Shown one piece after another: positions 1 through 10,200 of a stretch of 64,000 nucleotides of DNA. How positions within the stretch are numbered: the stretch's first letter is position 1; each line of letters opens with the position of its first letter. The position numbers and the translations under genes are program-made. Source of the stretch: Amycolatopsis tolypomycina (GTDB lineage: Bacteria; Actinomycetota; Actinomycetes; Mycobacteriales; Pseudonocardiaceae). The stretch covers positions 6,328,001 through 6,392,000 of the forward strand of contig NZ_FNSO01000004.1 of assembly GCF_900105945.1 (NCBI RefSeq), given 5' to 3'. The notes beneath the pieces were generated by a model, which ran no database searches, was not told the origin of the DNA, and saw nothing but the letters and a program-made list of their open reading frames with translations.

Positions 1-3000
1 AGGTGACACCGACCTGGACCGTGGTAAGCGCGCCGTTGACGTAGAGCTTGATGACGTGCTGCGCCGCGTCGTAGCTCATCGCGAGATGGGTCCACTCATT
101 CGTGACCACCGCGACGTTCGACACAACGGCCGTGACGGCCGGGTTGTTTTGATCGGACTGCGGGATCACTACGGCCCACTTGCGCAATGTGCCGTTGTAC
201 TGCACCTGGAACCCGCTGACCGCCGCGCCGCTCTGACCGAAAACGGTGTAGTTGGCGCCGTCCGCCTTGGACAGAACCGTCCAGGCGGAGATCGAGAAGC
301 TCTGGCCGGTGTTGACGACCTGCCCGGACGTGACGGCATGCCCGGTGACGCCGTCCAGCCAGGCTCCGCCGCCGCTGCGGCCTCCGGCCCATCGATAGCC
401 TCCGCTCAGGACGGCGTCATGGCCTTGACCACTCATGTCCTGAACCCGCGCTGCGCCGACGTTCTGATCGAAGTCCCACTTCGCGACGTTCGCGGTCGGC
501 AAGGTGGCCGGGCTCGTATCCAGAGCCGGATACGAGCCGTAGAGCGAGGAGATGTGATCGCGGTCCAAGGTGCCCGCGTAGAGGCGGACATCGTCGATGG
601 AGCCGGGCCAGAACTGCGCTGCCTGACCCGCTTCTTTCCCCCGCCCGAAGGCGGCGCCGCCGGTGGCCTGCCAAGCCGTGTTCACGGTGCCGTCACCGAC
701 CCGCTCGCCGTCCACGTACAGCCACGTTTTGCGGGACTGCTTGTCGTAGACGCCGGTCAGGTGCGTCCACGTGTTGATCTCAGCGGACAAGGTCGACACG
801 GCCGCCCTTGTCACGACGGCGGTGTCGCTGTCGGACTCGGCCATCTCGAACACCCACTTGCCACAGGCGTTCGAGTCGCCTGGCATGCCGTCGAAACAGA
901 ACGCGCTCATGTCATCCGCGACGTGCCCGAGGCGGAACTTGCTGGCCCGGCTGCCATCGACGCTGACCGCGGTGAACTTCGATACCACGTCGCTCTTGCG
1001 GTCGAGGTACACCCACGCCGAAACGGTGAAGCTGTCGTCGGTGCGCAGGTCGACGCCGGCGGTGGAGACGGCACCGGTACTGCCGTCGAGCTTCGCTGCG
1101 TTGCCGACCCGGCCTGGCATCAGCTTCGCCCCGGCGTTAAGTGTGCCGGGCCGCGCGCCGATGGAGTCGGCGGTGTTGGTGCCGCTCGATTCGTCGAACT
1201 GCCAGTCGTGCACCAGGGCGAGGTCGCGGCCGGACATGGCGCGAATCTCGTCGGTGAACAGGGCGCGGCTGTAGACCTTGATGTCATCGGCCGCACCGAC
1301 CAGCTGGTTGGCCCAGGTGCCGGCCCACTTCGCGCGGCCGATGTCGAACTCGCCGGTGGCGTTCCACGGCGTGCTCATCACCCCTGTCGCCGAGAGCGTG
1401 CCGTTGACGAACAGCTGCATCTCGCCCGTGGAAGCGTTGTAGGTCGCGGCGAGGTGGGTCCACACCCCGGTCTGGACCGGCTGCGCCGACCGCACCCGGG
1501 GCGTCGAGGACGGGGAGTCGGCATCGCTGCCGTTCATGCCGAACGCCCACCGGTCGTCGGTGGACCCGCTGTAACCGAGGGTGAACGCAGGGGCCCGGGT
1601 GCCGTTCTGGCTGGCGACCGCACCCCAGTCCGCGGTCTTGCTGCCCAGCTTGACCCAGGCGGTGACCGAGAAGCTTTTCCCGGTGTCGACGGCCGGAGCT
1701 GAGCTGATGTAGCCAATGGAGCCGTTGAAGCTCGCGGCGAGGTCGCTGGGGTCCGGGTTGTTGGTCTGGCCCGGCGCCCAGTCCACGCGGCCGTTCACCG
1801 TGCCGTTCTTTCCGTTGCCGGAAGCGTCCTGGGTGTTGCCGTCGAGTTTCCAGGTCGCGGCGGTGACGTTGTTCTGCGCGACGATGCCCTGGATTTCGTT
1901 GGCGGCCAGAGGACGGGTGTAGGCGCGGACCTCGTCGATGTCGCCTGTCCAGAAGCCTGTGGCGGCACCGTATTGCCCGCGGCCGATCACGAACGGGCCG
2001 TTCGCCGTCCACGGTGTCGCGGGCGCGGCCGCGGTGGCGGCTTGGACACCGTTGACGTACAGGGTGATGGTCTTGGCCGTGCTGTTGTAAACGCCGGTCA
2101 GGTGTGTCCACACCCCGACCTGGACGGTACTCGCCGCCGACCGCGCTTCGACAGGTGTGCTGCCGGTTGCGTCGGACGAATTCATTCCGAAGATCCACGA
2201 GCCGTTGGCCTGTTTGAGGTACAGGCCACTGACGTTCTTCCCGTCCTGGGCGATGGCGGCCATGTCCGCGATCTTGGTGGGCTTGACCCACACTCCGACG
2301 GTGAAGCTCTGATCGGTCCGCAGCGCCGGACCCGAGGTCGCGGCGTAGCCGCGGGTACCGTCGAATCGGACCGCACCATTGACGGCTCCGGCCTGTGTGA
2401 ATGTCGCGCCCGGCTGCAGGACCGCCATTTCGCCGCCCGCAGTCGCGTTGCGGGCGGTCGTACCGCCGGTTTCGTCGAAGTTCCAGTATCCGCTGGTGAC
2501 GTTGTCGCGAGTAACGATCGATTTGACCTCGGCGTCGTTCAGCGCGCGGTCGTAGGCGCGGACCTCGTCAGCCGCGCCGGACAGGTAGCCGCCGCCGATC
2601 GCACGGCCGACGGCGAACTCGCCGGCCGCCGCCCACGGCGTGGTCCAGGGCTGTGTTCCAGCGAGATCACCGTTGACGTACAGCCTGATCTGCCCGGCCG
2701 CAGCGTCGTACACGCCAGCCAGGTGCGTCCATGTTCCAACCTGGGCCGGCTCGGTCGACAACACAGTGGTCGTCGCCGCGGATGGGTTATCCGAGGTCCG
2801 CAGCGTGAAGGCCCATTTGTCGATGCCGCTGCCGGGGTAGCCGAGGGCGACCATCGAGGCGGTTGTGCCGTTCTGGCTCAGCAGTACCGACCAATCGCCG
2901 GACTTCCGGGCGAGATTGACCCACCCGGCGAAGGTAAAGCTGGTCCCGGTGCTTGCCGAGACGGGGGCGGTGACGTAGTCGGCGGCGCCGTCGAGGCGGA

Positions 3001-5131
3001 CCGCGGAGCCGATCGCGCCCGGAGTGTAGGCCGGGTTGCCGTGCAGGGTCGCATCACGGAACCCGAGCGTTGCGGTGTCCTTGGTGTTCCCGTCGAACGA
3101 CCACTGGGCCAGCGGTCCGTTCCCTGCCCGTACGTAGAAGTGGTACACCCTGTTCGGACTGCGGTGACCTGCTCGATCGACGCTTTGCACGAAGAGGTCC
3201 CGCGGCCCGTCACCGGGCGGAGTCAGCTTCACCGATGCCTTGCCGCCCAGTGCATCGGCGTCGACCGATGTCGTCGGCGGGTCGTTCCAGCCGTACAAGA
3301 AGTGATCGACGTCGGTGACACCATTGGCGCCGAAGGTGAACGTGTCGGGCACGCCCACCCCGCCGTGCCACAGATTGTCTTCGCGGTACAGCGGGGCCGA
3401 CACGACCGGCGGCTTGTCGACGCCCACTTGGTCGACGATGAACGGACCTGGCCCATTGCGCCAGTCGCCACCGTCGCGGCCGTCGCTCGCCCACGCCGTC
3501 CAGGTGACCCGCTGGCCGTCTCGGCTGCGCAAATCCACATCGGTGCTGAAGTAAGCCCCCGAGGCCTGGTTCGGGCCTACGTCGCGATGGTCGGTGCTGG
3601 GGCCGCCGTAGATATCCCAGATGGGATGGAGCTGGTCATTACCGTCCGGGTCCGACAGCCGGGTCAGCAGCCGGATCGAGTTGTCCGCCACGTACGGGAC
3701 ACCGCCACACCAGCGGCACGGCGCCAGCAACGGCGGGTCCGTCTTCATGTCGTACGGCGGGTTCGGGCGAGTGTTGTACCAGACCCGCAGGAACGTGCTC
3801 GGCACATCGAACCTACGCCAGTCGCGAGACTCCGACTCGTTCGCCGCGCGCATGAAGTAGGTCGAGACGCCGCCGGGGTTGATGTTGCCCGCCTGCGGAC
3901 TGAATCGGACGCTCTGGGAGCCCCCGCAGCTGTCACCGCCGCTGACCCCGGCGTCCGCCACCCAATGCCCGGAGGGCATGTTGTTCCAGCTGGTGTCCCA
4001 GCCCAGCCCCCAGTCGGCGTAGTACAGCTGGTGAGTTGCGGTGGAGCACTGTGGACCGTGCACCACGGTGGTGTCGAAGGCCGTGCTCGTGATCGCGCGG
4101 CCGGCCAGGAAACTGGTGTCGAACTGGAAGTACGTGCGGGCGATTCCGATGCCGTTGCAGCTAGAGCCGTAGCACTTCCCGGATTTCGCCCAGGCGTCGC
4201 CGTCGTGCGTGCCGTTGACATAGTTGTCTTTGGGATAGCCGGAGAACACTTTCGCCCACATCGACTGGTTCCACGACTTCATGTCCGGGTCGACCACGAC
4301 GGGGAACCGGGTCGCCGGGTTCTTCAGCATCGCCATGTCCGGCTTCAACCGCAGCGTCGAGCCGTTCACCGTGACGCCCACACGAGTCGAGGCCACCTCC
4401 GGACCACGGGAATCCCACATCGACGCCGACGGCGACACGAACACCGATTTCCCGGCATCGTCGAGTGCGTGGAGCCGCCCTTCGGCATCGGTCTCCACAC
4501 GAAGGCCATCTGTTTTGAGGGTGAAAGCAATGTCCCGCAACGCGGGATTGTCCGCCGCCGCCTTGTCCCGGACGACCAGGTGCTGTTCGTATCCGTCGAC
4601 CTGTGCCCGCATCACCAGGTCCACACCGGGCAGCACATCACGATACGTGGCGGCACCGTCCTGGAGAGAAGGTTTGGGCAACCGCCCCGGCCACGACAAG
4701 CTCATACGCTTGCCATCCCGCGCGAACTCGACCAGCGGTGCGTCACCACCGGCCGAGAACGCGAGATCTCCGACCGTCGCTCGAGGACGGATCAGCCCGC
4801 CTTCCACGGGCTTGAGGGTCGCGTCGACCGGCACCCACTTGTCACCACGTCGTACCCGTGTCGGCACGGTGGACAGCTCAGCAGCCAATAGCCCGTTCGG
4901 CTCAGCGAGCACCCGCTTGGTCTCGGTGGTCAGATTCGCCACCTCCACCCGCGTCCCCTGCCGGCGCGCGGCCGCGAACGCCGCAGCCTCATCCGGAGCC
5001 GACACGACCGGAGCGGCGGCCGGAGCAGCCGGCTCACTGCTTGTCACGATCACCAGCACACCGGTCAGAACAACCACGACCAGGCAAAACGCGCGCAGCT
5101 TCAAGCCACGCGTCAGCACCCGACGCACCAC
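1..5131 (-). CDS. Giant secreted LamG-repeat protein (3' end beyond window)
   Basis: The minus-strand frame starts at tandem GTG codons (5131/5128) preceded by a G-rich GAGGGGG ribosome site and stays open to base 1, giving over 1700 residues; the true C-terminus is outside the window. Residues 1-35 form a signal peptide (basic start, core FCLVVVVLTGVLVIV, then Ala/Pro-rich). A large N-terminal region follows, with a Cys-bearing module near 285-345 and an FN3-like stretch near 575-665. Then come five tandem LamG/concanavalin-like domains of about 200 residues (roughly 675-870, 880-1080, 1090-1295, 1305-1520, 1545 to edge). Each is marked by a LYVNG, LFVNG or LYVDG strand, and most by a DEVRAY/DDIKVY-type strand. 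LamG domains typically bind glycans or proteins outside the cell; the ligand is unknown. Base composition is less GC-rich than the rest of the window, and the gene lies left of a tRNA scar, suggesting acquisition. The many plus-strand reading frames here are shadows. Confidence 0.88.
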   Translation of the reverse strand, partial: MVRRVLTRGLKLRAFCLVVVVLTGVLVIVTSSEPAAPAAAPVVSAPDEAAAFAAARRQGTRVEVANLTTETKRVLAEPNGLLAAELSTVPTRVRRGDKWVPVDATLKPVEGGLIRPRATVGDLAFSAGGDAPLVEFARDGKRMSLSWPGRLPKPSLQDGAATYRDVLPGVDLVMRAQVDGYEQHLVVRDKAAADNPALRDIAFTLKTDGLRVETDAEGRLHALDDAGKSVFVSPSASMWDSRGPEVASTRVGVTVNGSTLRLKPDMAMLKNPATRFPVVVDPDMKSWNQSMWAKVFSGYPKDNYVNGTHDGDAWAKSGKCYGSSCNGIGIARTYFQFDTSFLAGRAITSTAFDTTVVHGPQCSTATHQLYYADWGLGWDTSWNNMPSGHWVADAGVSGGDSCGGSQSVRFSPQAGNINPGGVSTYFMRAANESESRDWRRFDVPSTFLRVWYNTRPNPPYDMKTDPPLLAPCRWCGGVPYVADNSIRLLTRLSDPDGNDQLHPIWDIYGGPSTDHRDVGPNQASGAYFSTDVDLRSRDGQRVTWTAWASDGRDGGDWRNGPGPFIVDQVGVDKPPVVSAPLYREDNLWHGGVGVPDTFTFGANGVTDVDHFLYGWNDPPTTSVDADALGGKASVKLTPPGDGPRDLFVQSVDRAGHRSPNRVYHFYVRAGNGPLAQWSFDGNTKDTATLGFRDATLHGNPAYTPGAIGSAVRLDGAADYVTAPVSASTGTSFTFAGWVNLARKSGDWSVLLSQNGTTASMVALGYPGSGIDKWAFTLRTSDNPSAATTTVLSTEPAQVGTWTHLAGVYDAAAGQIRLYVNGDLAGTQPWTTPWAAAGEFAVGRAIGGGYLSGAADEVRAYDRALNDAEVKSIVTRDNVTSGYWNFDETGGTTARNATAGGEMAVLQPGATFTQAGAVNGAVRFDGTRGYAATSGPALRTDQSFTVGVWVKPTKIADMAAIAQDGKNVSGLYLKQANGSWIFGMNSSDATGSTPVEARSAASTVQVGVWTHLTGVYNSTAKTITLYVNGVQAATAAAPATPWTANGPFVIGRGQYGAATGFWTGDIDEVRAYTRPLAANEIQGIVAQNNVTAATWKLDGNTQDASGNGKNGTVNGRVDWAPGQTNNPDPSDLAASFNGSIGYISSAPAVDTGKSFSVTAWVKLGSKTADWGAVASQNGTRAPAFTLGYSGSTDDRWAFGMNGSDADSPSSTPRVRSAQPVQTGVWTHLAATYNASTGEMQLFVNGTLSATGVMSTPWNATGEFDIGRAKWAGTWANQLVGAADDIKVYSRALFTDEIRAMSGRDLALVHDWQFDESSGTNTADSIGARPGTLNAGAKLMPGRVGNAAKLDGSTGAVSTAGVDLRTDDSFTVSAWVYLDRKSDVVSKFTAVSVDGSRASKFRLGHVADDMSAFCFDGMPGDSNACGKWVFEMAESDSDTAVVTRAAVSTLSAEINTWTHLTGVYDKQSRKTWLYVDGERVGDGTVNTAWQATGGAAFGRGKEAGQAAQFWPGSIDDVRLYAGTLDRDHISSLYGSYPALDTSPATLPTANVAKWDFDQNVGAARVQDMSGQGHDAVLSGGYRWAGGRSGGGAWLDGVTGHAVTSGQVVNTGQSFSISAWTVLSKADGANYTVFGQSGAAVSGFQVQYNGTLRKWAVVIPQSDQNNPAVTAVVSNVAVVTNEWTHLAMSYDAAQHVIKLYVNGALTTVQVGVT

Positions 5132-5725
5132 GGCAGAGGACCCCCTCGGTCCGGTCGACGCGCGTCCCCGACGCCACGCAACCACAAAGTAAGGAGAACA
5201 ATTCACGATCACCAAGGCATAGCAAAAGCCACCAACTGGGTGATCGATCACATGTTCGAGTTACCGAGAACATAATTCCACGAGTTTTGTCCCTTTTGTC
5301 CGATGATTAACATCGGATCCGCCATCTTGGAGGCCACCGTTACGCCGTGAGCGGGCTGGCGAGACCGGCACACGCGGGCTCCGCCCACAGCGCCGCCCAA
5401 GCCGGCATTCCCAAACAAAGAACCAACTTGAAGAAGTGCCCGAAACCAAACAGAAAGATCGAAGCTGCGAAGATCCCAGATCAGCGTGACCGCCGACAGA
5501 ACCGGATCACGTCCCTCGCCAGGACTCAACACAGCAACCACCCGGACCCGAGACGTCCGCGATTGACCTGCACGGATACCTCAACAGGATTCAGCACCCA
5601 CGTGCCCGAGAGGTCTCGCACACGTCGACAGAACGCGGCAGAGTCCGACACAAGTGATGGCCGGTGACCAGCCGAGCAGGGCTTGTCCGACATCACTCGG
5701 CACCGCCCGACACCCCAAAACGCGT
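5132..5725. other. Non-coding junction between LamG gene and tRNA scar
   Basis: About 600 bases of lower GC content, with no convincing gene on either strand. It should hold the promoter of the leftward LamG gene. A 12-bp perfect palindrome GTGATCGATCAC lies at 5240-5251, about 110 bases before the start codon, and is the only operator-like element seen. Right of about 5340 nothing is recognisable until the tRNA fragment. Confidence 0.5.
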
Positions 5726-5767
5726 CTCTTAACCAGCGGGTTCGGGGTTCGAGTCCCTGATGGCGCA
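5726..5767 (+). other. 3' half of tRNA-Lys(CTT): probable attachment-site scar
   Basis: The sequence matches the 3' half of an actinobacterial tRNA-Lys. It has anticodon loop CTCTTAA (anticodon CTT at 5728-5730), 3' anticodon-stem strand CCAGC, variable loop, a foldable T arm (CGGGG / TTCGAGT / CCCTG) and the 3' acceptor strand ATGGCGC plus A. The 5' half is absent: the bases just before the loop (CGCGT) cannot pair with CCAGC, and no GCGCCAT strand lies upstream. Integrases of actinobacterial elements often use the anticodon-loop-to-3'-end segment as att core and leave such a copy at the far end of the element. The orientation puts the element on the left, including the LamG gene, and native chromosome on the right. 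No integrase is in the window. Confidence 0.75.
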
Positions 5768-5780
5768 CCCCACTGAATCG

Positions 5781-5828
5781 AAGCCCACCTGCGGGTTCCT
5801 CGCTCATGAGGATCTTGCCGGTGGGCTT
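5781..5828 (+). terminator. Hairpin after the tRNA-Lys scar
   Basis: AAGCCCACC (5781-5789) pairs perfectly with GGTGGGCTT (5820-5828), followed by TGG. The 30-base loop contains a second small hairpin (CCTC...GAGG). It sits where the terminator of the original tRNA-Lys gene would be expected. Confidence 0.5.
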
Positions 5829-6200
5829 TGGTCGTGGTTGGGGCCGCGTTGTCGGCCGTTGTTCTTGGCGTTCTTGTTGCAGGCATGGCGTCCTTTGCCT
5901 CGGTGGCGTTGTTTCCCGTTCCCCCGGCGGAAGCGGCAGCACCATGGCTCAGGTGATGCGGTCGCGGCGCACGCGCGCCAGCTGGTCGACCTCGACGACG
6001 GCCGGCAACGCGGCCCGAGCTGCGCCGGCGGGTCGGCGGCGTCAGCGACACGCCCTGACCGACCTCGCTCGCGGCGCCACCTCCGCACTGCGGCACCTGC
6101 CGGACGGGCCGCACAGCAGGCCGTCGGCGGATCAGCCGTCGTCTCCGGGGCCGCGCACGGCGATAGGCTGTGGGTAACCGTCCGGAACGGGGGATGTCTC
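5829..6200. other. Intergenic region, nothing firm
   Basis: A GC-rich stretch ahead of the membrane-protein gene. A 77-codon frame at 5944-6177 has high third-position GC but no good ribosome site and no recognisable domain, so it is not called. The promoter of the next gene should lie here. Confidence 0.4.
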
Positions 6201-6746
6201 TTGGGCGCCAAGGACCTGGTGACCGTGACCGGGCTGGCGTTGCTCGACTCGCTCAACATCTCGCTGATCCTCGGCACGGTCCACCTGATGCTGAGCAACA
6301 AGCGCCCGATACCCAAGGTCCTCGTCTTCGCCGGCGTGTTCTACGCCGTTTACGTGGCGGCCGGGGTGATCCAGCTGGGCGTCGGCGTCCTGTTGTTCCT
6401 CTACGGCATCTTCGCGAAGACCGAACGCCGGGAAATCCCGGTGGCGACGAGTTATCCCGCCACCGTTGCCCTCGCCTGCACCGTGGCCGCGGTGGAGGTC
6501 GTGACCGCGCTCCCGTACCTCGCCGCGATCTCCGTCGTCAGCCAGAGCGGGCTCGGCTTTCCCGCCCGCGTACTGGTTCTCCTCGGCTACAACCTCCGCC
6601 GAGAAACGGAAAACGAAGAACGACCGGAAGGGCTGTTGTGCATCGTGGCGGGCTTCTACATCACCGGTGACGCGCTGACCCAGCTCGAGTTCTTCGGTCT
6701 CGTGGAGCTCACCGACGAGCAGCGGAGACAGATCCACGGTTACTGA
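6201..6746 (+). CDS. GAP-like integral membrane protein
   Basis: A 181-residue membrane protein. The frame extends far upstream, but a TTG at 6201 preceded by GGGGGA at good spacing starts the protein just before its first membrane helix (LVTVTGLALLDSLNISLILG), so TTG is chosen. Further hydrophobic segments lie at about 37-70 and 87-112, with a shorter one near 150. The LLDSLN motif in helix 1 followed by a short RPIPKVLVF loop resembles the GAP/Sap family of actinobacterial membrane proteins, some of which are linked to export of surface lipids. This copy is slightly short for that family and ends in a hydrophilic tail. Function is inferred from weak similarity only. Confidence 0.7.
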   Translation: MGAKDLVTVTGLALLDSLNISLILGTVHLMLSNKRPIPKVLVFAGVFYAVYVAAGVIQLGVGVLLFLYGIFAKTERREIPVATSYPATVALACTVAAVEVVTALPYLAAISVVSQSGLGFPARVLVLLGYNLRRETENEERPEGLLCIVAGFYITGDALTQLEFFGLVELTDEQRRQIHGY

Positions 6747-6770
6747 GCCGGGGCAGCGCTCATCGCACCG

Positions 6771-7232
6771 TCACCACCAGGACGAACAGCGCACCGTCGG
6801 ATCGGGGTACACCGAGCCGCAGACGCGGAACTGGTAGCTGGGGGCCGTCGTCATTGCCGGTGTTGTCGCCGAGGCGCCGGTGCGGTTGTTGGGGAACGGG
6901 CCGCATTGGAGCCACGGTGACACCGGGCCGCCCGCCCAGTCCATCCAGAAGCGGTCGCTGCCTGCCGGGGACGTCTTGCCCGCGAGGTGTGCCCAGCCGC
7001 GCTGCTTTCCGTCGACCGTTGCGTAGTACAGCGTGAAGTACACCGGGTTCGTCTCCGCGTTGACCACGAAGCCGGTGGCGTACATGCCCGTCGAACTGTC
7101 CGGCATGTCGCGGAACCCGTTGGTGCCGCCGGTGCACTGGCCCGCCGTCGCACTGGCGACCCCCGCCGGTCCGGCGACCACCGCGCCGAGGGCGAGGGAC
7201 ACCACGGCGGCCGCGGTGAAGAGCTTCCTCAT
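6771..7232 (-). CDS. Small secreted protein, last gene of the secreted operon
   Basis: A 153-residue exported protein. ATG at 7232 follows a purine-rich GGAAAGGAAAG site, and residues 1-28 are a clear signal peptide ending ASA. The mature part is rich in Trp, Tyr, Gly and Thr and has four cysteines (near 33, 110, 137 and 149), suggesting a disulfide-bonded beta fold. It begins 17 bases after the stop of the giant golvesin-type gene and lies in the same direction, so the two are probably co-transcribed. I do not recognise a family, and it does not share the DVHG/IGLRW signature of the small proteins at the other end of the operon. No function is proposed beyond an extracellular role. Confidence 0.82.
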   Translation of the reverse strand: MRKLFTAAAVVSLALGAVVAGPAGVASATAGQCTGGTNGFRDMPDSSTGMYATGFVVNAETNPVYFTLYYATVDGKQRGWAHLAGKTSPAGSDRFWMDWAGGPVSPWLQCGPFPNNRTGASATTPAMTTAPSYQFRVCGSVYPDPTVRCSSWW

Positions 7233-7249
7233 TTTCTTTCCTTTCCGGA

Positions 7250-10200
7250 TCAGCCGTAGTCGCGGTGCGGGACGGTGCCGTCGGAGCAGAACACCATGCC
7301 GGACGGATTCGTGTCCGCCGGATCCGCCAGTGCCATTCCCCACGGGTTGCCTTCCTGGTCCCCGCGCGGTGGCTGCTCCCCCTGCTGCTGCCGGTTGCAG
7401 AACCCCCATTGGGTCTGCCGCGGCGGCAGCGCCGTGAAGTTGCCGTAGTTGCCGCTCACCACCGGATCGGCCGACGTGCGGGCCGACCCGTCCAGGTTCA
7501 TCGCCTGGCCGTCGCGGTAGAGGTACTGGCTCGGCATGAAACTGTTCAACGCCACCGGTGTCGACGCGTTCACCTGGCGCAGCGACAGGTCCGCGCAGGA
7601 GGCGAAGTGCAGCTCCTGGTGGATCGGCGACGCGTGCGCGAACGGCGAACCCAGCGCCGGGTCCGGGTCGAAGAACAGGTTGTACGCGTCCAGCGCCGTC
7701 TGGGCGACCCCGTGCGGGATGTTCTTCAGGTCGCGGCCGGCCTTCACCTGGTTCGCCCACCGCGCCACCTGGGACGTCAGGTAGTCGCTGGCGAGCGCGG
7801 TCCGCAGCGCGATCGCCCCGCCGCCGGCGCCGTGCGCGACGACGCAGTCGACCGTCCCGCCCGCCGCACCCGGCAGCTGGACCAGCTGCGGAGCCGCGCC
7901 GCCGAATCGGTAGGCACGGGCGTTGAGGACGCCGTGCTCGTTGCCGTTGACGTGCGTCACCCGGTGGTTGTGCTCGTTCGCGTCCACCAGGTCGAACTGC
8001 AGGTCCGGTGGCGCGATGCCGTAGTCGCGGTGCAGCGCCCCGAACAGGGCCACCAGCCACGGCGGGAGGTGGGTGTTCGCCGTGCGGTGCCGGTAGTCGA
8101 CGTCCTCCGAGCCCGGCACGATCCGCCCGTCGTCCCCGCGCAGGAACGACACCGTCGCCTGGGTGCGGATCTTGTACCCGAGGTCGTCGTTCAGGAACCA
8201 GTCGGGCAGGTAGGCCGACGACGGCCGCTTGTCGACGGAGTTGGCGAAGCCCAGCCACTGCGGGATGCTCTTGCCCCGCGGGTGGTTCACCGGGTCGGTG
8301 CCCGCCTGGACCACGTTGTCGCGCCACGCGGTGAACACGTCCTTGGTCGCGGCCCGGACGCACTGGTCGTTCGCCACCTCGCCGCAGACCGGCTTGGCGG
8401 CGACCTGACCGGTCAGGTCCATCGCCCAGTCGTAGATCGTCTGGCGGCTCTGCAGCTTGCCCGCGATCCAGGTGGCCGGAATCAGGGTGTCCAGGTTCTG
8501 GTTCTCGTCGAAGTAGGCGACGTTGTCGACCTTGTCCTCGAGGTAGGTGCCCTGCACCGGGACCAGGGCGAGCGCGTCCCACGCCACCGTGCCGACATCG
8601 GCGGCGGTGTCGGACTTGGTGATGTTGGCGAGCTCCACAGTGGACCCCGGGCCGAGCACGTGCACGCCGAGCGACTTCCAGTGGTTGAAGTGCTCGTGCT
8701 GGTTGACCACCCGCTCGGCGACGGTCCCGTTGGCGTTCTTGATCTTGTACACCGCACTGCCCGCCGACGCGCCCGCCGTCGGGATGTGCGCGCGGACCAT
8801 GTAGGTGCCGTTCGCGCCGAGGTTCGGCCGCCAGGTGCCGGTCACGCGCTTGGCGGGTTCGCTCGCCAGCGCGTTGCCCGCGAACCAGGTGTGCGCCCCC
8901 AGCCCGCTCGCCACCTGGTGGAAGTTGATCTCGGAGATCGGCATGCCCGCCGCCGTCTTGCCGAAGTCCAGGGTGAACGAGCCGCCGGACGTCCAGTCGA
9001 CGCCGCCGCAGAAGATGTTCTGGTTCGGGGAGCTCAGCTCGTCGACGATGATCGTGCCGGTGGGCAACCCCTTCGCGCAGGCCGGTGGCCACGGGTTGTC
9101 GCCCGGGGGCTCGGGATCACCCGCGCGGCTGACGTAGGCCGAGGCCGCGCACACCTTGGCGCAGTCGGCCTGCATGGTCACCGGGGCGTGCCACCAGCAG
9201 TGGAACGCGAGGTCGCCGTCGGTGTAGCCGCAGCGCTTGGCGGTGTCCGGGTTGCAGTTGTTGCTGCTGGTGCACAGCAGCTTGCGATCGGGGTAGGTGA
9301 TCGTGCCGCTGCTGGTGTTGCCGGGGCTCTTCAGCGCCGGGCGGTAGGCGTCGACGCCCTGGTAGTCCTTGATCGGCGTCTCGGTCCAGCCGAGCACCCG
9401 CTCCTGGTAGGGCCACTCCCACGGCCGTGCCGCGTCGGCGTAGCTCTGCCGCAGGAAGACCGTGCGGCCTTCGCGGTAGGAGTCGTTGTTGGGGTTGTTC
9501 GTCCAGCCGAGGCCCCAGTTCCCCGCCCGGTCGGTGCACGCCGGGCTCGGCGTGCAGCCCGAGGTGTTGCCGGTGGCCGGGCTCGGCTGGATCCCGGAGT
9601 TGTACGCCCAGAGCGCGAAGTACCAGTTCTCCACCAGCTCCGGGTTGCTGTTGTTCATCCGGATGCCCATGTCCTGGAGCGTGTTCCACTTCTCGGCCAG
9701 GATCTGCATGCCCGCCGAGATGTTCTCGGCGTAGTCGACGGCGATCTTCGCCTTGCCGTTCGGCGAGATGCTGGTGTCGGCCGCGCTCATGCCGGTGGTC
9801 ACCTGGGCGATGCCGTAGCCGCAGTCGGCGTTGTCGTAGTCGATGGTGTCGAGCCCGCCCTTGGCGCCGTAGTAGTCGCCGATCAGCGGGTTGCCGCCCG
9901 ACCCGGGCAGCGCGCGCCAGGTGGCGTGCTTGTAGGCGCTTTCCTGCGCCAGCACGCCGTTCATCACCACCGGCGGGACCCGGCCGCCGCCCGGTTTCAG
10001 CGCGGGCACGGTGAAGTCGGAGCTGGGGCTGTACGCCGGCAACCCGGTCTTCCGGTAGTCGGCGGGCCGCGACGGGAGGGAGTTGAGCGTCGCGAGGTCC
10101 ACGGCCCAGGCCGCCTGCCGGGCGATCGGGCCGTAGACCTGGCGGTTCGGCGCGTTGCGGGGGACCGCGCACTTGGGCGTGGTGAAGTTGCCTTCCGCGG

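Noticed and set aside
56..4891. Long plus-strand reading frames across the LamG gene
   Set aside because: They encode Arg/Gly/Val-rich sequence with no domain, while the minus frame encodes five LamG repeats and a signal peptide.
5581..6114. Minus-strand ORF across the tRNA scar
   Set aside because: It includes the well-known antisense-of-tRNA peptide GTRTPNPLVKR and is a translation artefact.
5944..6177. Small plus-strand ORF of 77 codons
   Set aside because: High third-position GC but no ribosome site, no domain and no neighbour relation.
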